A stretch of DNA of 41,640 nucleotides, taken from positions 1-41,640 of IMG/VR virus record IMGVR_UViG_3300037882_001001. The stretch is one strand, 5' to 3'. The stretch comes from a virus. Position numbers and translations under genes: made by a program. Shown in pieces: positions 15,545 through 24,412 of this stretch (its first letter is position 1; every line of letters begins with the position of its first letter). A model generated the notes under the pieces. It was not told the origin of the DNA and ran no database searches. It saw only the letters and a program-made list of their open reading frames with translations.

Positions 15545-16056
15545 CCGAAATTATACGCGGGAGAGAATGTATTGTATTACTCAAAGGGGATACCCAACCT
15601 GTGGTTGTCTCCCAAACTATGGTAGACTTAGGTTGGCCCGGAGGGCAGGGCGTTCAGTGGTCGGGGTCTGTCGCAGACGAACGAGTCGTCACATTTTCAA
15701 CGGGTTTATTCGGAGGTTTCCTGATTTGGGGTTCCAATGAACCTGGGGACGACTTCACTGGGATGACTAGGAATCAGACTTCTTACCGATTTGCTACTTT
15801 GCTTACGGGTAGTAACGTCATATCTACATCGACGTACGAGCGATACACCTACGCGTCAAGGCAAGCGGGACCGTTAGTACCTTTAGTCTACCTGGCTCAG
15901 GAACCTTTGTACTTCTCTTCTAGGGGGCTTTGGACCAAGGAGAATGAAATGACTTTATCCGGCGCTCCTGGCGCCCCAGCTCTTGCTGTGGCGGTTGTGG
16001 CGCAGGTGCCTAAAGCAAATAACCGGTACTTTTTAGGGGCTCAAACCTTCCTATGA
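15541..16056 (+). CDS. Tandem paralogue C of an unknown late protein
   Basis: 171 residues, the most diverged of the three copies. It keeps ECIVLLKGDTQPV, GWPGGQGVQWS, FLIWGSNEPGDDF, GMTRNQTSYRF, TYERYTYASR and GPLVPLVY, but the block RLRFSLRGYWTVEDEW of copies A and B reads PLYFSSRGLWTKENEM. The ATGA overlap with copy B and again with the following gene shows tight translational coupling. Three retained copies suggest either a heteromeric assembly or separate ligand specificities; neither can be decided from sequence. Confidence 0.65.
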   Translation: MTEIIRGRECIVLLKGDTQPVVVSQTMVDLGWPGGQGVQWSGSVADERVVTFSTGLFGGFLIWGSNEPGDDFTGMTRNQTSYRFATLLTGSNVISTSTYERYTYASRQAGPLVPLVYLAQEPLYFSSRGLWTKENEMTLSGAPGAPALAVAVVAQVPKANNRYFLGAQTFL

Positions 16057-16511
16057 AATTCATAGACTCGATGACCGAGGATGAGTTGTGCGCTGAGGCC
16101 ACCAAAATCCGAAACCAAATTGTGGCTTCGGCGGAACGCCTTAGTCAGGTATGTGAGGTAATGTACTCTATTGCCCGCAAGAAACCCTCCGATTTGACTT
16201 CTACTTACGTGAACATCTCAAATTCCACGAGACGTTTCGCCGGCACGGTTATGCAAGGGGCTAAGAGGACTGAGGCGGTCAATAGGGCGTTAGACGTCAA
16301 GAAAGCCCATATCCAGATGGTTCGTGAGCAAGAGGTTAGAAAAGTGGAAGCTATGCGGCGTAAAGAAAGCCGAGAGTTGAAGCAAATTCTTGCTTCAACT
16401 CGGCGCAGCGTCTACGGGCTCTTCGAATCCTCTAATGGGGGCAAGGTAATTGAGCAGGTTTTGGAGGGTGATATGACCTCAGACCTTAATGACTTGTACG
16501 GGGACGAGTGA
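16053..16511 (+). CDS. Small helical protein encoded before the portal
   Basis: 152 residues, not recognised. Almost entirely helical and charged: MTEDELCAEATKIRNQIVASAERL, NRALDVKKAHIQMVREQEVRK, EAMRRKESRELKQILAS. The middle suggests a coiled coil. It overlaps paralogue C by four bases and its TGA overlaps the portal ATG by one base, so it is probably made in step with the portal. A head-assembly, neck or packaging accessory role is inferred from this alone. Confidence 0.6.
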   Translation: MKFIDSMTEDELCAEATKIRNQIVASAERLSQVCEVMYSIARKKPSDLTSTYVNISNSTRRFAGTVMQGAKRTEAVNRALDVKKAHIQMVREQEVRKVEAMRRKESRELKQILASTRRSVYGLFESSNGGKVIEQVLEGDMTSDLNDLYGDE

Positions 16512-18316
16512 TGTCAAAAACCTACTCCAATGTTAGGATGAGCAACAGCGTCTTGGCCAATACGGTACCAGGGCGTCTGCCTCATCCACCTTATACCTCT
16601 CGGGGTGGGTTCTCACTGCTTACCGAGAAAGAGAAGCTGGCGCGCAAGGTTCAGGCTAGCTATGGGGCTATTGGCACTATAGGAGTCAACAATCTGAGTG
16701 GGGCCAATACAGTACAAGCCCAGTCTCAGTCGTTTTTCTCGCCTCAACTAAGCACTGACTTCCTTGAGCTGCCGCAGTCCCTCCGTGAGCGTAGGGAGAT
16801 ATACAGGCATTATTACCACTCGGACCCGATTGTAGGTCAAGCCATAGACTTGCATACGGAACTTCCGATGTCTAAGGTGCGCTTATCTAAGCCTAAGCCC
16901 TCTACTTGCCCAGAGGGGTTCAAAAGCCCAGAGCATTACGCTAAGTACATACTCAACTTCTTTGAGCGTATGTGCGCAAAAAATAAGCTTTTTCAGCGTT
17001 TGATTACCGCAAGCCGCCACTACTGGTTGGATGGGAACGTCTTTCTATTTGCGGAGGATTCCACTGTAGAAGTCCCCGAGGATGTAGGGTATAGGTTTGA
17101 GACGAAAAAGAAGGCAGTTCTTAACGAGGATGGGTCCGCAAATGAGTATGAGGTAGACGAGCTTGAGGAGCACCCTGATAAGGAGGACCGTGAACTTGCG
17201 TATTACCAGAAGCACTATCAAGGTTGGTCTAGGCTTATAATCCTCCCTATTGATCAGGTCAAGTTGGAGACTTACAGCTTTACCGACAGCATTAAGGTGG
17301 ACCTTATCCCTAGTGATCGTGACAGGGCGCTCATAGAAAGAGCTAAGTCAGGGGACGAGGATGCTCAAAAAGTCGTAGCTTCTATGCCCGCAGAGGTACG
17401 GGATTACATTGAATCAGGTAAGCTAATTCCCCTCGGCACGGACCCAGACGAAGGGTCCTTCGTGTACCATCTAGCAGCCCGCAGAAACGCAGGGGAAGAG
17501 CTGGGTTCTAGCATACTTGATAGAGTACTTAGGGTTTTAAATTTCCGCGAAAAGCTTCGTCAAGCTCAGACTCAGATCGCTAGTCGCGCTATGACCCCTA
17601 AGCGGGTTGTGTGGGCCGAGGGTTTGTCGGACGTAGACACGGATGACTTGCGGGAGCAAGTCGATTTGGCTATGGTTGATCCCGATTACACGATCGTGTC
17701 TAACTATGAGGTACACTGGGACGAAATTGGAGCAAAGGACCGTCTACTCGACCTTCAGTCCGAGTACGAGATCACGGATAAGCAGCTTTATGCCGGACTC
17801 GGGGTGACCGAGTCTTTGTTGAACGGGGAAAGCACCTTCTCGGGCGATAGAGTTAAACTGGAAGTGATCAACACGAGGTACATGCTATTTCGCGAAATCC
17901 TTCAGGAGTACGTGGAAGAGAACCTTTTCAAGCCCGTTGCCCGTAGGAAGGGTTTTGTGGAGATAGACGAGTTTGGGGACGAGGTAGTTATATACCCTAA
18001 GCTTAGCTTCACTCGTCTGGCTCTTAGGGATAGCCAGGATACCTATGACGCCCTCTTTAACCTGTATCAGAAGGGTTCCGTATCCATTGACCTAATCCTT
18101 GAGATGTTCAATATTGACCCCTCGGACACGAGAGAGAAGATTGAAAAGGACATGGGTACCGTGAATGACTCCACTTTCAACGAGGTCGTTCGAGGTATGT
18201 ACAGTGAGGCTGCTCGTACTTTAGCTGAGAAGACCGATATCGTGGAGCGGCTGGCTAAGTACATGAAGTTGGAAATGAAGGCTGAGCCTGCCCCCGAAGA
18301 AGAGGGGCGTTTCTAA
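16511..18316 (+). CDS. Portal protein
   Basis: 601 residues. The portal forms the dodecameric ring through which DNA enters and leaves the capsid. Support: QSLRERREIYRHYYHSDPIVGQAIDLHTE, typical of portal N-terminal cores; an alpha/beta wing domain with a negatively charged insertion (about 195-235); FVYHLAARRNAGEELGSSILDRVLRVLNFREKLRQAQ, the stem/clip approach; and the crown-side helix YAGLGVTESLLNGESTFSGDRVKLEVIN, which fits the portal motif of a Gly-rich segment before a long helix. The start is ATG at 16511 overlapping the previous stop; a GTG directly before it is possible. Its size and position after the terminase agree. Confidence is for the family, based on motifs and gene order. Confidence 0.85.
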   Translation: MSKTYSNVRMSNSVLANTVPGRLPHPPYTSRGGFSLLTEKEKLARKVQASYGAIGTIGVNNLSGANTVQAQSQSFFSPQLSTDFLELPQSLRERREIYRHYYHSDPIVGQAIDLHTELPMSKVRLSKPKPSTCPEGFKSPEHYAKYILNFFERMCAKNKLFQRLITASRHYWLDGNVFLFAEDSTVEVPEDVGYRFETKKKAVLNEDGSANEYEVDELEEHPDKEDRELAYYQKHYQGWSRLIILPIDQVKLETYSFTDSIKVDLIPSDRDRALIERAKSGDEDAQKVVASMPAEVRDYIESGKLIPLGTDPDEGSFVYHLAARRNAGEELGSSILDRVLRVLNFREKLRQAQTQIASRAMTPKRVVWAEGLSDVDTDDLREQVDLAMVDPDYTIVSNYEVHWDEIGAKDRLLDLQSEYEITDKQLYAGLGVTESLLNGESTFSGDRVKLEVINTRYMLFREILQEYVEENLFKPVARRKGFVEIDEFGDEVVIYPKLSFTRLALRDSQDTYDALFNLYQKGSVSIDLILEMFNIDPSDTREKIEKDMGTVNDSTFNEVVRGMYSEAARTLAEKTDIVERLAKYMKLEMKAEPAPEEEGRF

Positions 18317-18340
18317 TCTACCATTCCCAGGTAGTTGTAG

Positions 18341-20737
18341 ATGGACTTCTTTGGTACTAAGACGCCTGGGGAGAGGGAGGACGAGGAGGCTAGTCGCCTT
18401 GTCCGCCCTCAGCCTAAGTTAAAACCTCCCCGACGTGACAAGCGCCGTGAGCGCATGGATGACGGTCAGGACCCGGATATAAATTCCGACAAGGACCTCA
18501 AAAAAGACACCGATTTGTCTATGAATTACAAGACCATAGGCGGGTCAGTGAACCTGATGTCCGTGGTTAGGTTGGCTAAAACCCCGAAGACTAAGGTTAG
18601 ACGTAAGGAAGACGGCAAAATCGTTGAGGTATCCAGGGACACGCTAAAGGAGCGTGGTGGAGAGTACGAAAAGTACGAAACTGAAACTTCCGATGACCTC
18701 GCGGACGTCGTCCAAGAGATAGCCAATCGAATTAAAAGTGACCCAGGTTTAGCTAGTCGCCTTAGGAACTTGCTGGACCCTAGTTCTGACTTGGGCGGGT
18801 TGGCTAAGGGGAACCCTTCGTACCCCGCCTCGACTTTTGAGAAGAATCTACCGCCTAGCATCAAAACCTTAGGTGACCTTCTAACGGTTGCGGAAAAGGC
18901 CTTTGCAACCAAAGGTAAGAAACCTAAGACCCCTCCTCAAAACTCTCCGTCGAAAGAAGAGAGCGCTCCAGAGAAGGTACCAGAACCTAAACCAGAGACG
19001 ACAGAGACGGATAACTCTAAAAATCCGGAACCTAAACCTCCCGTAGAGGAGCCTCCTACGGAGACCACAGAAGCGCCTAAGGAAGATAAGAGCAAGGGTA
19101 AACCAAAGAAACCTGAGTCGAAACCTAAGCCGCCTACGCGTCGAGTACCTTCCAACTCTGAGGTAGAAGAGTCTAGGATGCTTGTGGTTAGTACATTCCC
19201 TCCGAAGCTGGCGGGTATGTATATTCGTATGCACCCCGATGACATACGAAGCTTGGTTTCCAGCTTCAATGAGTTTAAGTCCCTGGGTCCTATCAAATCC
19301 GGGGATATTGAATCTGAGTTGGCTAAGATCGGGAAGGTCACTCTTGACCCTGATAAAATCCCCCCTCCTAAGAAAGTGACTTGGGAAGGTAAAGAGGTGG
19401 ACCTGTCGACCCTTTCGCCGGAGGATCAAGTTGAGGAGACCCAGCGTCATCGCACTGCGGTAGTTGGAGCGCAGCTTGCTTTACGTTCAAGGGCTATATT
19501 GTCCATGAAAAAAGCAGGTACCCCACCTAAGATGGCGCAGAAGTTGACCGACTTCATGCTGAGTACCAATGGGCTATCGCCAGAAGATAAGATGAAAAAG
19601 GCAAGGGAGAAATCCCGAGATCTGTTTGTGACAGCTTCATCGGACTCTAGTTTACTAGGTAGGGATGAACGCTTCGGAGTACCTAAGACCCAAGGCAATA
19701 AGGAACGCCCTTCGCTCGGGGAAGCCAGGAAAAAAACGCTGTCCACCATCAAGGACCCAGCGGCCCAAACTTTGATGGTAGCCGCCTTCCAGGGGGAGGA
19801 TTACCGCCAAGCGGTAGCCGAGCATTTTGGGTCTCGTTCTAAGAAGGCAATCACTTCTGAGGACTCGGTCCCCGAAATAGTTGACAAAATCAAGAATGTT
19901 GAATCCTTTTTCAAAGAGCGTGCCAAGGGGTATCCGGAGGACCTAAAATCTGGTTTGGATGACCCCGCCTCATTGTTTCGTGTTCGAGTGAGACAGGCCG
20001 TATTGGATATGGACCCTAAGAAAGCTAAAAAGCTGTCTAAGGCTCTAGCTCAAATTGAAGCCGATTCCTATGACGATTCAATGTCAGACTACGTTAAGAA
20101 CCTCAAGGAGTACCGTGAGCGTCTGAGAGAGTGGATGCAGTCTGGCACTGAAGAGGATGCCCCAGTGGAACCTAAGAAGCCCTCTAAGCCGGCGTCCTAC
20201 GATTCTGTTAGGGGCACTAAGGACCCTATAGGTTTGCAATCTAAGATGGATAAACTCTTGGGGGTAGGAAAGACCGCCTATTCTTCTTATTCAGATAAGT
20301 TACTGATTGCTCGATATACTGAGAACTGGTCACCGCCCAAAGAGGAAAACATGACGATCAAGTTTGCAAAGGAAGACGCTGACCGTATTCTAGTCCGTCT
20401 TGAGAAGATGGCTTCGTACATTCAGGACCACCATGCTTCGTGGGATATGGACTTCAACTCGGCGAAGGCTCTAGTCAACGACTTGGACCGCACGGCAGAT
20501 GAAGTTGAAAAGGCTGCCTTCGGGGAAGAGTCCTTCCAGACCCGTCAGATTGAAGTACTCAAGGCCGCTAAGGTCATCCAACAGGATAGCGATGAGTCGT
20601 ACATGGGTACGTTCAACGCTCCCATGGCGCCCAAGCAGACCGACTCTGACGAAGGCTACATGAGTCAGTTCAGGGATGATCAGAGTCAGGCCGTAGCGAC
20701 CGGCAAGAGTTCAACGGGTCGTCCCCTAGCTCCCTGA
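18341..20737 (+). CDS. Large Lys/Pro/Glu-rich protein with helical C-terminal half, probable head protein
   Basis: 798 residues, not recognised. Residues 1-70 are charged and disordered. Residues about 190-275 are an extreme Pro/Lys/Glu/Thr-rich linker (KPETTETDNSKNPEPKPPVE and similar). From about 285 to 680 it is mainly helical, with a block PPKKVTWEGKEVDLSTLSPED followed by long amphipathic helices. Near the C-terminus the short motif DSDESYMGTF recurs as DSDEGYMSQF. Large charged head-core proteins of this sort lie next to portals in big phages, but a match cannot be shown. It is encoded between portal and prohead protease and could be a scaffold-core component or a protease substrate. 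Start ATG 18341; the upstream site AGGTAG is weak. Confidence 0.6.
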   Translation: MDFFGTKTPGEREDEEASRLVRPQPKLKPPRRDKRRERMDDGQDPDINSDKDLKKDTDLSMNYKTIGGSVNLMSVVRLAKTPKTKVRRKEDGKIVEVSRDTLKERGGEYEKYETETSDDLADVVQEIANRIKSDPGLASRLRNLLDPSSDLGGLAKGNPSYPASTFEKNLPPSIKTLGDLLTVAEKAFATKGKKPKTPPQNSPSKEESAPEKVPEPKPETTETDNSKNPEPKPPVEEPPTETTEAPKEDKSKGKPKKPESKPKPPTRRVPSNSEVEESRMLVVSTFPPKLAGMYIRMHPDDIRSLVSSFNEFKSLGPIKSGDIESELAKIGKVTLDPDKIPPPKKVTWEGKEVDLSTLSPEDQVEETQRHRTAVVGAQLALRSRAILSMKKAGTPPKMAQKLTDFMLSTNGLSPEDKMKKAREKSRDLFVTASSDSSLLGRDERFGVPKTQGNKERPSLGEARKKTLSTIKDPAAQTLMVAAFQGEDYRQAVAEHFGSRSKKAITSEDSVPEIVDKIKNVESFFKERAKGYPEDLKSGLDDPASLFRVRVRQAVLDMDPKKAKKLSKALAQIEADSYDDSMSDYVKNLKEYRERLREWMQSGTEEDAPVEPKKPSKPASYDSVRGTKDPIGLQSKMDKLLGVGKTAYSSYSDKLLIARYTENWSPPKEENMTIKFAKEDADRILVRLEKMASYIQDHHASWDMDFNSAKALVNDLDRTADEVEKAAFGEESFQTRQIEVLKAAKVIQQDSDESYMGTFNAPMAPKQTDSDEGYMSQFRDDQSQAVATGKSSTGRPLAP

Positions 20738-20752
20738 ACTTTTGAGGTATCC

Positions 20753-21484
20753 GTGACAACTGACTATTGGCAGCTTTCGGCAGACTTCTCTCAAGGCGAT
20801 GTGGTCCACAAGATCAACTTCGTCAATGGGGGCTTGTCGCCATTTGTCGGTACGGTTACCGCGGTACATAAAGGCCTCGGGGTCTTAGACGTACAATGGC
20901 CGTTTGGTAATGAACGAGTGTTTCCTGATGATGTAGTCAAGGTAAACCCCTCGTTCATTAAGTTCTTGCCCCCTACTTTTGACCAGAGCCTGCAAACGGT
21001 TGATATAGTCAAAGCTAGAAAGCAGGCGTCTACGTCTAGTATTTGGCGCCATAGGGAACTACCTCCTGTGATGTACGTCGAGCTTGCTAGGCGTTGGGCT
21101 AAGGGTGCCAGTGAGGTTGTAGCTTATGACGACCTGTACCGCATGCTACCTAACGTAAATGATGAAAGCTTGCGTTCTGAGGTTTCTAAGTTTTACACGT
21201 TCGCTCAAGGCGCTCAGAATCTACGCATTGAAAATCACATAGCTAAGTCAGCGGCTTATTGGGTGGCTCAGAACCGGCAGTACCGAGCTACGTCGGAAGA
21301 CCTAAAGTGCGGGAAGCCAACTTGCCCTAAATGCGCAACGCGTATGAGACGGGCTACTTATCGCATGCAGAAGGGCGCTAAGCATAAGGTTTTCGCCTGC
21401 CCTAAGTGCCTATACCTAATAGACCCAACGTCGATTCTAGGGCCTACCGGGGAACCTCATGAATGGTTCGGAGGAGTCGCTTAA
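20753..21484 (+). CDS. Zinc-ribbon protein with N-terminal SH3-like barrel
   Basis: 243 residues, not a named family. The N-terminal about 65 residues resemble a small SH3/KOW-type barrel (FSQGDVVHKI, GTVTAVHKGLGVLDVQWPFG, RVFPDDVVKVNP). The middle is helical. The C-terminal part has a zinc ribbon: C-x4-C-x2-C around KCGKPTCPKC and a second knuckle FACPKC, preceded by basic residues (RMRRATYRMQKGAKHK). It may bind nucleic acid or simply be stabilised by zinc in the virion. The GTG start at 20753 has GAGGT five bases upstream. It ends one base before the prohead protease ATG, whose site GGAGGAG lies within its last codons. Confidence 0.6.
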   Translation: MTTDYWQLSADFSQGDVVHKINFVNGGLSPFVGTVTAVHKGLGVLDVQWPFGNERVFPDDVVKVNPSFIKFLPPTFDQSLQTVDIVKARKQASTSSIWRHRELPPVMYVELARRWAKGASEVVAYDDLYRMLPNVNDESLRSEVSKFYTFAQGAQNLRIENHIAKSAAYWVAQNRQYRATSEDLKCGKPTCPKCATRMRRATYRMQKGAKHKVFACPKCLYLIDPTSILGPTGEPHEWFGGVA

Positions 21485-23113
21485 ATGGCTTTTTCCAAGT
21501 ACGCTAAGGCTCAAGTTGTCCATCCTTTGTTTACTCAAAGGGGTTGGGACGAAATTCGCCAGGCGGCAACGGAACCTACTCCCTCGTTTGATCTTCGTAA
21601 GGCTACTCAGGTAGTACTAGGTCAGTATGATCCTAAGCAGTACCTCCTGACTCATTGCACGATCGTAGCCTCGGTTGACACAGAGTCCCCCGCTGGTATG
21701 CCGTTAGGCAAGTCCATGGTGGATGGAGCACAGGTCAATCGTCTGTACTCAGACTTCTACGTTACGCAGGGCACAACGAAATTTATCAACTCGAATTTTG
21801 ATTGCTTCGAGCGAAAGCTACTACTTTCCTCGTTTAGGACGTTCGTTGGAGGCTCGAATTTCGTAGAACACGTGCAATTACCGGAACTTAGTAAGGGTCG
21901 CATCATCGATGCAGCGGCACGTGATATCGGAGATTCGGTCTATATCGACATTCTAGTAGCTACTGAGCGTAAGCACAAGTCTCTAATAGAAGCTGTCACC
22001 TCCGGACATCTTACTACCCTCTCTATGGGGTGTTCTGTTACCCACACTGTGTGCACAAAGTGTGGGAATGTAAGCGAAGATGAGCCACAACTCTGTCGCC
22101 ATATCAAGTACGAGAAAGGTAACACCTTCATTGACGCTAAGGGTCAACGTCGTAAAGTGGCGGAACTGTGTGGTCATGTAAGCGCAGAACCTGGCTCCGT
22201 GAAATTTATAGAGGCTTCTTGGGTAGCTAACCCAGCCTTCAAGGGAGCTGTGTTACGCAATATCCTTGACCCTAATAAGGCCGAGGGTGTCGGCGCCAGG
22301 GAGAAGATTCAAGTTGCTTTTCAACAACCGGTAGAGGTTGTTGACCCAAGCGCTATTCAGAAGGCAGCTAAGATGTCTGCTCAGGTTTTGTCGGGAGACC
22401 ATCTTGTTTACCTTCACGAGGGACCTTCGCTGGGAACCTTGAAAGCTCCGGCGGCAAATTCAACTACGCGCCAAGCTGAGTTGGCTAAACGGAATCGTTT
22501 GAGTCAAGTTGCTGCTTTTGACGACGGCATGAACCAGGGCGAGAGTCAAGGTAAGAGCGAGGATAGCGCCCCTAGCGCCCCCGAAAGTCCGTTCAAGAAG
22601 GTTGTAGACGACCTTCACAAGACCTTGGTTGATGAGGTCAAAGATAGAGTAAAGAAGGAACTTTCGGATAGCGAGGCGAATAAGACTCGCTCTTTGTTGA
22701 ACGAGAATACCTCTAACGAGTCCTTGATCAAGTCCGCCCTTCAGTACTCTGAGTGGCGTACGCGAGCGGCCGTAGTCGCTGCGAACGTGAAGGAAGCAAA
22801 GCGCGCTAGGTCTATTCTTGCGGGCCTTATTCTACATTCCATGGGCGGTTGGGAAGCTGTGCAGAACGCTCGCCGCTTTACTGGAGTTGAGATACTTGTG
22901 ATGGATCGTCTTATAGGCCGCTTCATGAAGAAGGCTTCTAAGGCCGGTGAGTCAAGAGTTTACCGTACCGTGATCGCTGTAGGCGGAACGGGCCGTTATT
23001 CAAATGTGAATGAGTATCTTACTGCGTGCAGTAAGATTATGGGTAGGGCCCCTACCCAATCAGAGAAAGCCTCCCTTATTGAAAAGGGCAAGTTGTTCTC
23101 CTTTGGTCTATGA
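21485..23113 (+). CDS. Prohead maturation protease, long form with Cys-cluster insertion
   Basis: 542 residues. Residues about 55-260 carry the HK97/T4-type prohead protease core: catalytic His in FVEHVQLPELSKGRI (H129), catalytic Ser in HLTTLSMGCSV (S180), and FIEASWVANPAF (241-252), matching the conserved EVSLVxxPA segment. Between Ser and this segment is an insertion with C190, C193, C204, H206, C229 and H231, a likely zinc site. The C-terminal half (about 280-542) is extra: a disordered stretch, then helical GSEARAR-type repeats and a possible scaffold part. It would cleave the scaffold and head proteins after assembly. It is encoded before the scaffold-like gene with an ATGA overlap at an upstream candidate start, the classic order. 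Confidence 0.82.
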   Translation: MAFSKYAKAQVVHPLFTQRGWDEIRQAATEPTPSFDLRKATQVVLGQYDPKQYLLTHCTIVASVDTESPAGMPLGKSMVDGAQVNRLYSDFYVTQGTTKFINSNFDCFERKLLLSSFRTFVGGSNFVEHVQLPELSKGRIIDAAARDIGDSVYIDILVATERKHKSLIEAVTSGHLTTLSMGCSVTHTVCTKCGNVSEDEPQLCRHIKYEKGNTFIDAKGQRRKVAELCGHVSAEPGSVKFIEASWVANPAFKGAVLRNILDPNKAEGVGAREKIQVAFQQPVEVVDPSAIQKAAKMSAQVLSGDHLVYLHEGPSLGTLKAPAANSTTRQAELAKRNRLSQVAAFDDGMNQGESQGKSEDSAPSAPESPFKKVVDDLHKTLVDEVKDRVKKELSDSEANKTRSLLNENTSNESLIKSALQYSEWRTRAAVVAANVKEAKRARSILAGLILHSMGGWEAVQNARRFTGVEILVMDRLIGRFMKKASKAGESRVYRTVIAVGGTGRYSNVNEYLTACSKIMGRAPTQSEKASLIEKGKLFSFGL

Positions 23114-23154
23114 ATCTACTTATATCGTCTCTAGCAAGGAAAGGAAACTCCTCA

Positions 23155-24330
23155 ATGCCCCGTGAGCGTACAACCTGGAATCGCGATGAGGTCGCCAAGA
23201 GGGCGAGCCTGTCCAAGCGTGCGGATCCTTATTTGATGAATCAGGACCACGTCAACAATCAGCCTGCTCCTGACGAGTACGACATCGGCGGCCCGTCGGA
23301 CTTTGCCGAGGACGTACACCCCTCTAAAGGTACTTGGGAAGCTGAGTACGCTAATGGGCAGGTGAAGCGTAACGAGATTGGTATGCCTGAAATGCGTAAT
23401 GATAAGACAGCGACTGAGGTAGAGATGGTCAAGAAGGCTTCTCTCGCGGTAGCAGTAGCCCGCGCGATGCTTAAGTCTGCTAGTTCTTCGGCGATCGAAG
23501 ACCAGGCTTCTCGTCTCATGAAGCTAGCTGACGAAGACCTTGTAGAGACCTACAAGGCTCTTGTGGCTAACGATGATTCTGAAGAAGACCAAGAGCAAGA
23601 TGGGCAGGACAAGCAAGCTCAGCAGCAAGCTGACCAAGACCAGGTCGAAGCCCAGGACAAGCAGGGCGGAGAGCTTCCTCCCGCGCTGAAGAAGTTCAAC
23701 GAGGAAAAGGCTGAGAAGGCTGAAGACAAGGACCAGGGCGACAAGAAAGCCCAGAGTCAACAGCAAGGTCAGCAGGACCAGGGCAAGCAGGCTCAAATGG
23801 ACCAACAGGCCCAGATGCAGCAGATGATGGCTCAAGTTCAGCAGATGCAGCAGATGCTTGCTCAAATGCAACAGCAGGGTCAGTCGACTCAGCAGGTTAT
23901 GGCCCAGAGCCAGCAGCAACAGCAGTCCGAGCAGGACCAGGGCAAGCAGGCTCAGGCTTGCATGCAGCAGCCAACGGCCGATGACCAAGTCATTGACCAA
24001 ATGCTCGCGCAACAAGAGCCTGTGATGTCCGACATGGGTATCGAAATGGACGCTCCGTCCATGGATACGGGCGACTTTATGATGACGGAACAGGATGACG
24101 TTATGTTGTCTCAGATCTTCGCCACCGAAGAGACTGAAGCTCAGCAAGCACAACAACAGGGTCAGAAGCAGGCGCACGCGGTGCGTACCGCGGCTACCCG
24201 TACGGTTGGAACTCGCCCTTCTCAAGGGGTGAGCGGACTCGGTGGGCTCTCGGCTTCTAAGGGTGAGTCTGACCTTTCTTCAATCTGGTCCTCGGCTCCC
24301 GATGTACGGGACGCTTTTGGTATCCGCTAA
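23155..24330 (+). CDS. Gln-rich scaffold-like head protein
   Basis: 391 residues. The middle (about residues 140-300) is a low-complexity Gln/Ala/Asp/Met domain (KQAQQQADQDQVEAQDKQG, QMQQMMAQVQQMQQMLAQMQ), highly helical and probably coiled-coil. The N-terminal part has PRERTTWNRDEVAKRASLSK, then helical VEMVKKASLAVAVARAMLK; the acidic tail ends in a Ser/Gly-rich stretch. Being encoded between protease and capsid genes with this composition fits a scaffold or core protein cleaved by the protease; no homology can be claimed. I chose ATG at 23155, with AAGGAAAGG about ten bases upstream; an in-frame ATG at 23110 overlapping the protease stop would add 15 residues. Confidence 0.6.
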   Translation: MPRERTTWNRDEVAKRASLSKRADPYLMNQDHVNNQPAPDEYDIGGPSDFAEDVHPSKGTWEAEYANGQVKRNEIGMPEMRNDKTATEVEMVKKASLAVAVARAMLKSASSSAIEDQASRLMKLADEDLVETYKALVANDDSEEDQEQDGQDKQAQQQADQDQVEAQDKQGGELPPALKKFNEEKAEKAEDKDQGDKKAQSQQQGQQDQGKQAQMDQQAQMQQMMAQVQQMQQMLAQMQQQGQSTQQVMAQSQQQQQSEQDQGKQAQACMQQPTADDQVIDQMLAQQEPVMSDMGIEMDAPSMDTGDFMMTEQDDVMLSQIFATEETEAQQAQQQGQKQAHAVRTAATRTVGTRPSQGVSGLGGLSASKGESDLSSIWSSAPDVRDAFGIR

Positions 24331-24337
24331 TAACTCT

Positions 24338-24359
24338 CAACCCTCTTACTAGAGGGTTG
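24338..24359 (+). terminator. Strong intergenic hairpin without U-run after the scaffold-like gene
   Basis: CAACCCTCT, loop TACT, AGAGGGTTG forms a perfect 9-bp stem. The sequence after it (CCTCAAATGAATATG) has no T-run, so I call it a terminator-like or processing hairpin with caution. It lies 7 bases after the stop codon. Together with the smaller hairpin at 24382-24396 it forms a structured leader for the decoration and capsid genes. Confidence 0.5.
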
Positions 24360-24381
24360 CCTCAAATGAATATGTAAATGA

Positions 24382-24396
24382 GGAAACCCGCTTTCC
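24382..24396 (+). other. Small hairpin in the leader of the decoration-like gene
   Basis: GGAAA, loop CCCGC, TTTCC: a 5-bp stem ending 16 bases before the start codon and just ahead of the strong site AAGGAG. It leaves the ribosome binding site free and may stabilise the mRNA 5' end of highly expressed capsid genes. Confidence 0.35.
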
Positions 24397-24412
24397 ACGC
24401 TAAGGAGAATTT

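Noticed and set aside
23524-24225. Minus-strand open frame very rich in Leu and His
   Set aside because: It is the antisense of Gln/Lys-rich codons in the scaffold-like gene, has no ribosome binding site, and every supported gene is on the plus strand.
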